From positions 1-7,233 of the forward strand of contig CAMFSS010000103.1 in NCBI GenBank assembly GCA_945983195.1: 7,233 nt of DNA, written 5' to 3'. Below, in pieces: positions 5,374 through 7,233 of the stretch (the first letter of the stretch is position 1; the number at the start of each line of letters is the position of its first letter). The position numbers and the translations under genes are program-made. The DNA comes from an uncultured Prevotellaceae bacterium (GTDB lineage Bacteria > Bacteroidota > Bacteroidia > Bacteroidales > Muribaculaceae). Under the pieces are notes generated by a model, which saw only the letters and a program-made list of their open reading frames with translations, did no database searches and had not been told where the DNA came from.

Positions 5374-6707
5374 ACCCAACCAACAACCATAGCCGCCTGT
5401 CGCTGATTATACAGCGCGAATACATGTCGATTGTAGGGCGCAAGTCGTTTATTGTGATGACTATACTTATTCCGTTGATAAGTGTGGCTTGTTTTGCCCT
5501 GCCGGGCGTTCTCATGTATTTCAATACAGGTGACCGGCAGACGGTGGCAGTAGTCGATGAAACGCACCGCCTGTTTTCAGCACTTGAGAACAATGATGAC
5601 TATCAATTCCAGGACATAACATCGGTAGGGGCGAAGAACGTGCACGATTTCTACACCAATGCCGAGAACGTGTATGCCGTACTGGTGATTCCGGCCAACG
5701 TCGACAGCGTGCCGCGTGTGAGCATCTATTCCAACAATGCTGTAAAAAATTCGCTTTCTTCGCACGTGGAAGACTGCCTGCGCACGGCGCTCAGCGATGA
5801 GCGCGTGCTGTCGTATGGCGTGCCGGGCTTGCAGCAGATGATTGACAATTGCCGCGTGAATGTGGCGGTCGACAGTGTGAAGTGGACCGAAGAGGGTACC
5901 GAAGAGCGTTCGTCGGCAACATTTGCCAGCATTCTCGGAATGGTGCTTTCGATGCTCACCTATATGTTTGTGCTAATGTATGGCGCAATGATTATGAGCA
6001 GTGTGATTGAGGAGAAGACCAACCGCATAGTCGAGGTTATTGTCAGCAGTTGCCGCCCGATTGAGCTAATGCTCGGCAAGATAATCGGTGTAGGGCTGGT
6101 AGGTATCACTCAGATAGCCATTTGGGCAGTGTTCCTCGGCATAGGCGGAACGGCATTCAGCATGGCATTTGGACTTTCGGAGCTTGGCAATGCTGCCGGT
6201 GCGGCTGGTGCTGCAACTGATGCTTCGTCGGCCGTTGCAGCCCTTGCCAGCGACAGCGAAATAGGCGAAATAATCGAGATAATCCTTTCGGTGAACTATG
6301 TGCAGATTCTCACATGCTTCCTGCTCTACTTCCTCGGCGGATTCCTGCTCTATTCTTCACTCTTTGCTGCATTTGGCTCGGCTGCCGACCAGCAGAGCGA
6401 CGCATCTCAGTTCACCACACCCATTATGATGATTATGGTGTTTGCATTGTGGGCGGGAATAGCGTGTGCCGAAACTCCCGACGGCAATCTGGCATTCTGG
6501 TGCTCGATGATACCGTTCACATCACCGATAGTGATGATGGTGCGTCTGCCATACGATGTGCCAATATGGGAGATTGCGGTGAGTGTGGTGGCACTCTATG
6601 GCACAGCATTCGGCATCATAGCTCTTGCTGCACGCATCTATCGCACGGGCATACTCATGTATGGCAAGAAAGTGTCGATAAAAGATGTGCTCAAATGGAT
6701 CAAGTAG
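5370..6707 (+). CDS. ABC-2 type exporter, membrane subunit (NatB-like permease)
   Basis: A 445-residue inner-membrane protein, the partner of the preceding ATPase. Seen: a basic cytoplasmic start (IIQREYMSIVGRKSF), a first membrane segment at about 27-51, and a large extracytoplasmic domain at about 55-180. A block of membrane helices follows at about 185-212, 233-265, 308-336, 349-367, 378-392 and 401-422. The ABC2_membrane_3/NatB hallmark EEKTNRIVEVIVSS lies at 214-227, followed by the LMLGKIIGVG segment; the later AADQQSDASQFTTP at 338-351 is also typical. The Ala/Gly-rich stretch 274-293 sits in a loop between helices and looks like a low-complexity insertion. Length is normal for the family. 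The ATG overlaps the ATPase stop codon (ATGA) and has a strong Shine-Dalgarno. It is followed by two hairpins, the second a terminator, so the operon has just these two genes. Confidence 0.9.
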   Translation: MNPTNNHSRLSLIIQREYMSIVGRKSFIVMTILIPLISVACFALPGVLMYFNTGDRQTVAVVDETHRLFSALENNDDYQFQDITSVGAKNVHDFYTNAENVYAVLVIPANVDSVPRVSIYSNNAVKNSLSSHVEDCLRTALSDERVLSYGVPGLQQMIDNCRVNVAVDSVKWTEEGTEERSSATFASILGMVLSMLTYMFVLMYGAMIMSSVIEEKTNRIVEVIVSSCRPIELMLGKIIGVGLVGITQIAIWAVFLGIGGTAFSMAFGLSELGNAAGAAGAATDASSAVAALASDSEIGEIIEIILSVNYVQILTCFLLYFLGGFLLYSSLFAAFGSAADQQSDASQFTTPIMMIMVFALWAGIACAETPDGNLAFWCSMIPFTSPIVMMVRLPYDVPIWEIAVSVVALYGTAFGIIALAARIYRTGILMYGKKVSIKDVLKWIK

Positions 6708-6721
6708 CGTGTGAGGTTAAA

Positions 6722-6750
6722 TGCCGGTGGCTGAGCATATAGCCACGGCA
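6722..6750 (+). repeat. Inverted repeat/hairpin just after the ABC permease stop
   Basis: TGCCG (6722-6726) pairs with CGGCA (6746-6750), and TGGCT (6728-6732) with AGCCA (6741-6745), leaving one bulged G and an 8-nt loop. It has no T-run, so it is not a classical terminator by itself. It lies 15 nt after the stop codon and may protect the 3' end of the mRNA or assist the terminator that follows 14 nt later. Confidence 0.55.
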
Positions 6751-6763
6751 ATCGGCAAACAAT

Positions 6764-6801
6764 CGCCCCTGTCGCAGCATAGTGTGTGGCAGGGGCGTTT
6801 T
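6764..6801 (+). terminator. Rho-independent terminator after the ABC exporter operon
   Basis: CGCCCCTG (6764-6771) pairs perfectly with CAGGGGCG (6790-6797). The stem can extend through five more pairs, two of them G-U, to an 8-nt loop, and TTTT follows at 6798-6801. The convergent leftward gene ends at 6820, and on that strand the stem is followed by ATTGTTT, so weak two-way termination is possible. Confidence 0.75.
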
Positions 6802-6819
6802 ATGTGTGGTCGCTGTTGC

Positions 6820-7233
6820 TTATATGTCTTGTGAGTGCTCCTGCTTTTCGGGCTTGTGGCGCAGAGTGCGTATTTCGCGTGCGAGGAACTTGTTGAAAGA
6901 GAATGGCAGCACCGACAGCACTGCCGACACAAGAGCGGCAATTAGCAGATAGTAGCCAATCTGGAATCCGAATCCCAGTGACTTGATGGCATAGAACTGC
7001 GGCATTTCAATGTGAATGAAATCGCGTGCGTCGATGTAGAAATATAGCCCGGCACAGATGCAGGCAGCCACCGCCAGCCCCCAGTAGCGGTTTTTCATGC
7101 AGTTGATGGCAATTGCACCGAATCCCACGGCGAATGGGAGTAGCGCAAACAGCTCGTTCATGAGGCTCTCGGCATTCGATATGGTTTCGGCGGTATATTT
7201 CAGGCCGCTCCAGCCGCCATCGAGTGCTACGTC
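6820..7233 (-). CDS. Membrane protein of unknown function, C-terminal part (runs off right edge)
   Basis: The minus-strand frame ending with TAA at 6822-6820 stays open to the window edge, giving 137 visible residues. An ATG at 7161 lies inside it, but the 24 codons upstream (DVALDGGWSGLKYTAETISNAESL) contain no stop and read like ordinary coding sequence, so the real start is probably outside the window. Three hydrophobic segments are visible, counted from the edge at about 27-46, 50-67 and 93-114. Between them is a polar stretch with DARDFIHIEMPQFYAIKSLGFGFQ. The protein ends in a charged, probably cytoplasmic tail (HKPEKQEHSQDI). I do not recognise a family and assign no function. It is convergent with the ABC operon. 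Confidence 0.7.
   Translation of the reverse strand, partial: DVALDGGWSGLKYTAETISNAESLMNELFALLPFAVGFGAIAINCMKNRYWGLAVAACICAGLYFYIDARDFIHIEMPQFYAIKSLGFGFQIGYYLLIAALVSAVLSVLPFSFNKFLAREIRTLRHKPEKQEHSQDI

Noticed and set aside
1..7233. Mobile element, CRISPR array, tRNA/rRNA or a defence system in the window
   Set aside because: No transposase, integrase, regularly spaced repeats or cloverleaf pattern was seen; the only possible nuclease-family gene is a 17-codon fragment at the edge.

Overview
The window looks like chromosomal DNA from a gut-type Bacteroidales (Bacteroidota), plausibly a Muribaculaceae-like genome; the family assignment is a guess. Three things support this. Promoter-like sites match the Bacteroidota sigma consensus (TTTG, about 20 nt, TAnnTTTG) upstream of three genes. 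Most genes lack a Shine-Dalgarno sequence and have A/T-rich leaders instead. The gene families present (AAA-ATPase-like/PD-(D/E)XK proteins, a lipoprotein FAD oxidoreductase, a POT carrier with HPKG...NMGERFGYY, and a NatA/NatB-like ABC-2 pair) are typical of that group.

Layout: (1) Positions 1-52 hold the first 17 codons of a leftward AAA-ATPase-like gene, with a near-perfect promoter at 79-109. (2) Positions 206-2101 hold a leftward 631-residue FAD-dependent oxidoreductase made as a lipoprotein. (3) Positions 2102-2218 are a compact divergent promoter region serving the oxidoreductase and sufE. (4) sufE and a 554-residue POT/MFS carrier run rightward 39 nt apart and are probably co-transcribed. 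They end at a strong intrinsic terminator (4394-4431). (5) Positions 4447-6707 hold a two-gene ABC-2 exporter, ATPase then permease, overlapping by ATGA, with an unusually good Shine-Dalgarno inside the end of the first gene. (6) Two hairpins (6722-6801), the second with a T-run, separate the exporter from a convergent, leftward membrane-protein gene that is cut by the right edge (6820-7233). No stretch longer than 300 bases lacks a gene; the largest gap, 53-205, holds the promoter for the leftmost gene.

The genes do not form one pathway. They are neighbouring housekeeping or envelope units: Fe-S sulfur transfer (SufE), solute or peptide uptake (POT), ABC-2 export, and an exported flavoenzyme of unknown substrate. 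I see no tRNA, rRNA, CRISPR array, insertion sequence, phage gene or other clearly novel multi-gene system. The most useful second looks are the altered proton-coupling motif of the POT carrier, the exported flavoenzyme with a Cys-Cys-Cys segment and an SLH-like C-terminus, and the terminator hairpin that sits only 15 nt before the ABC ATPase start codon.
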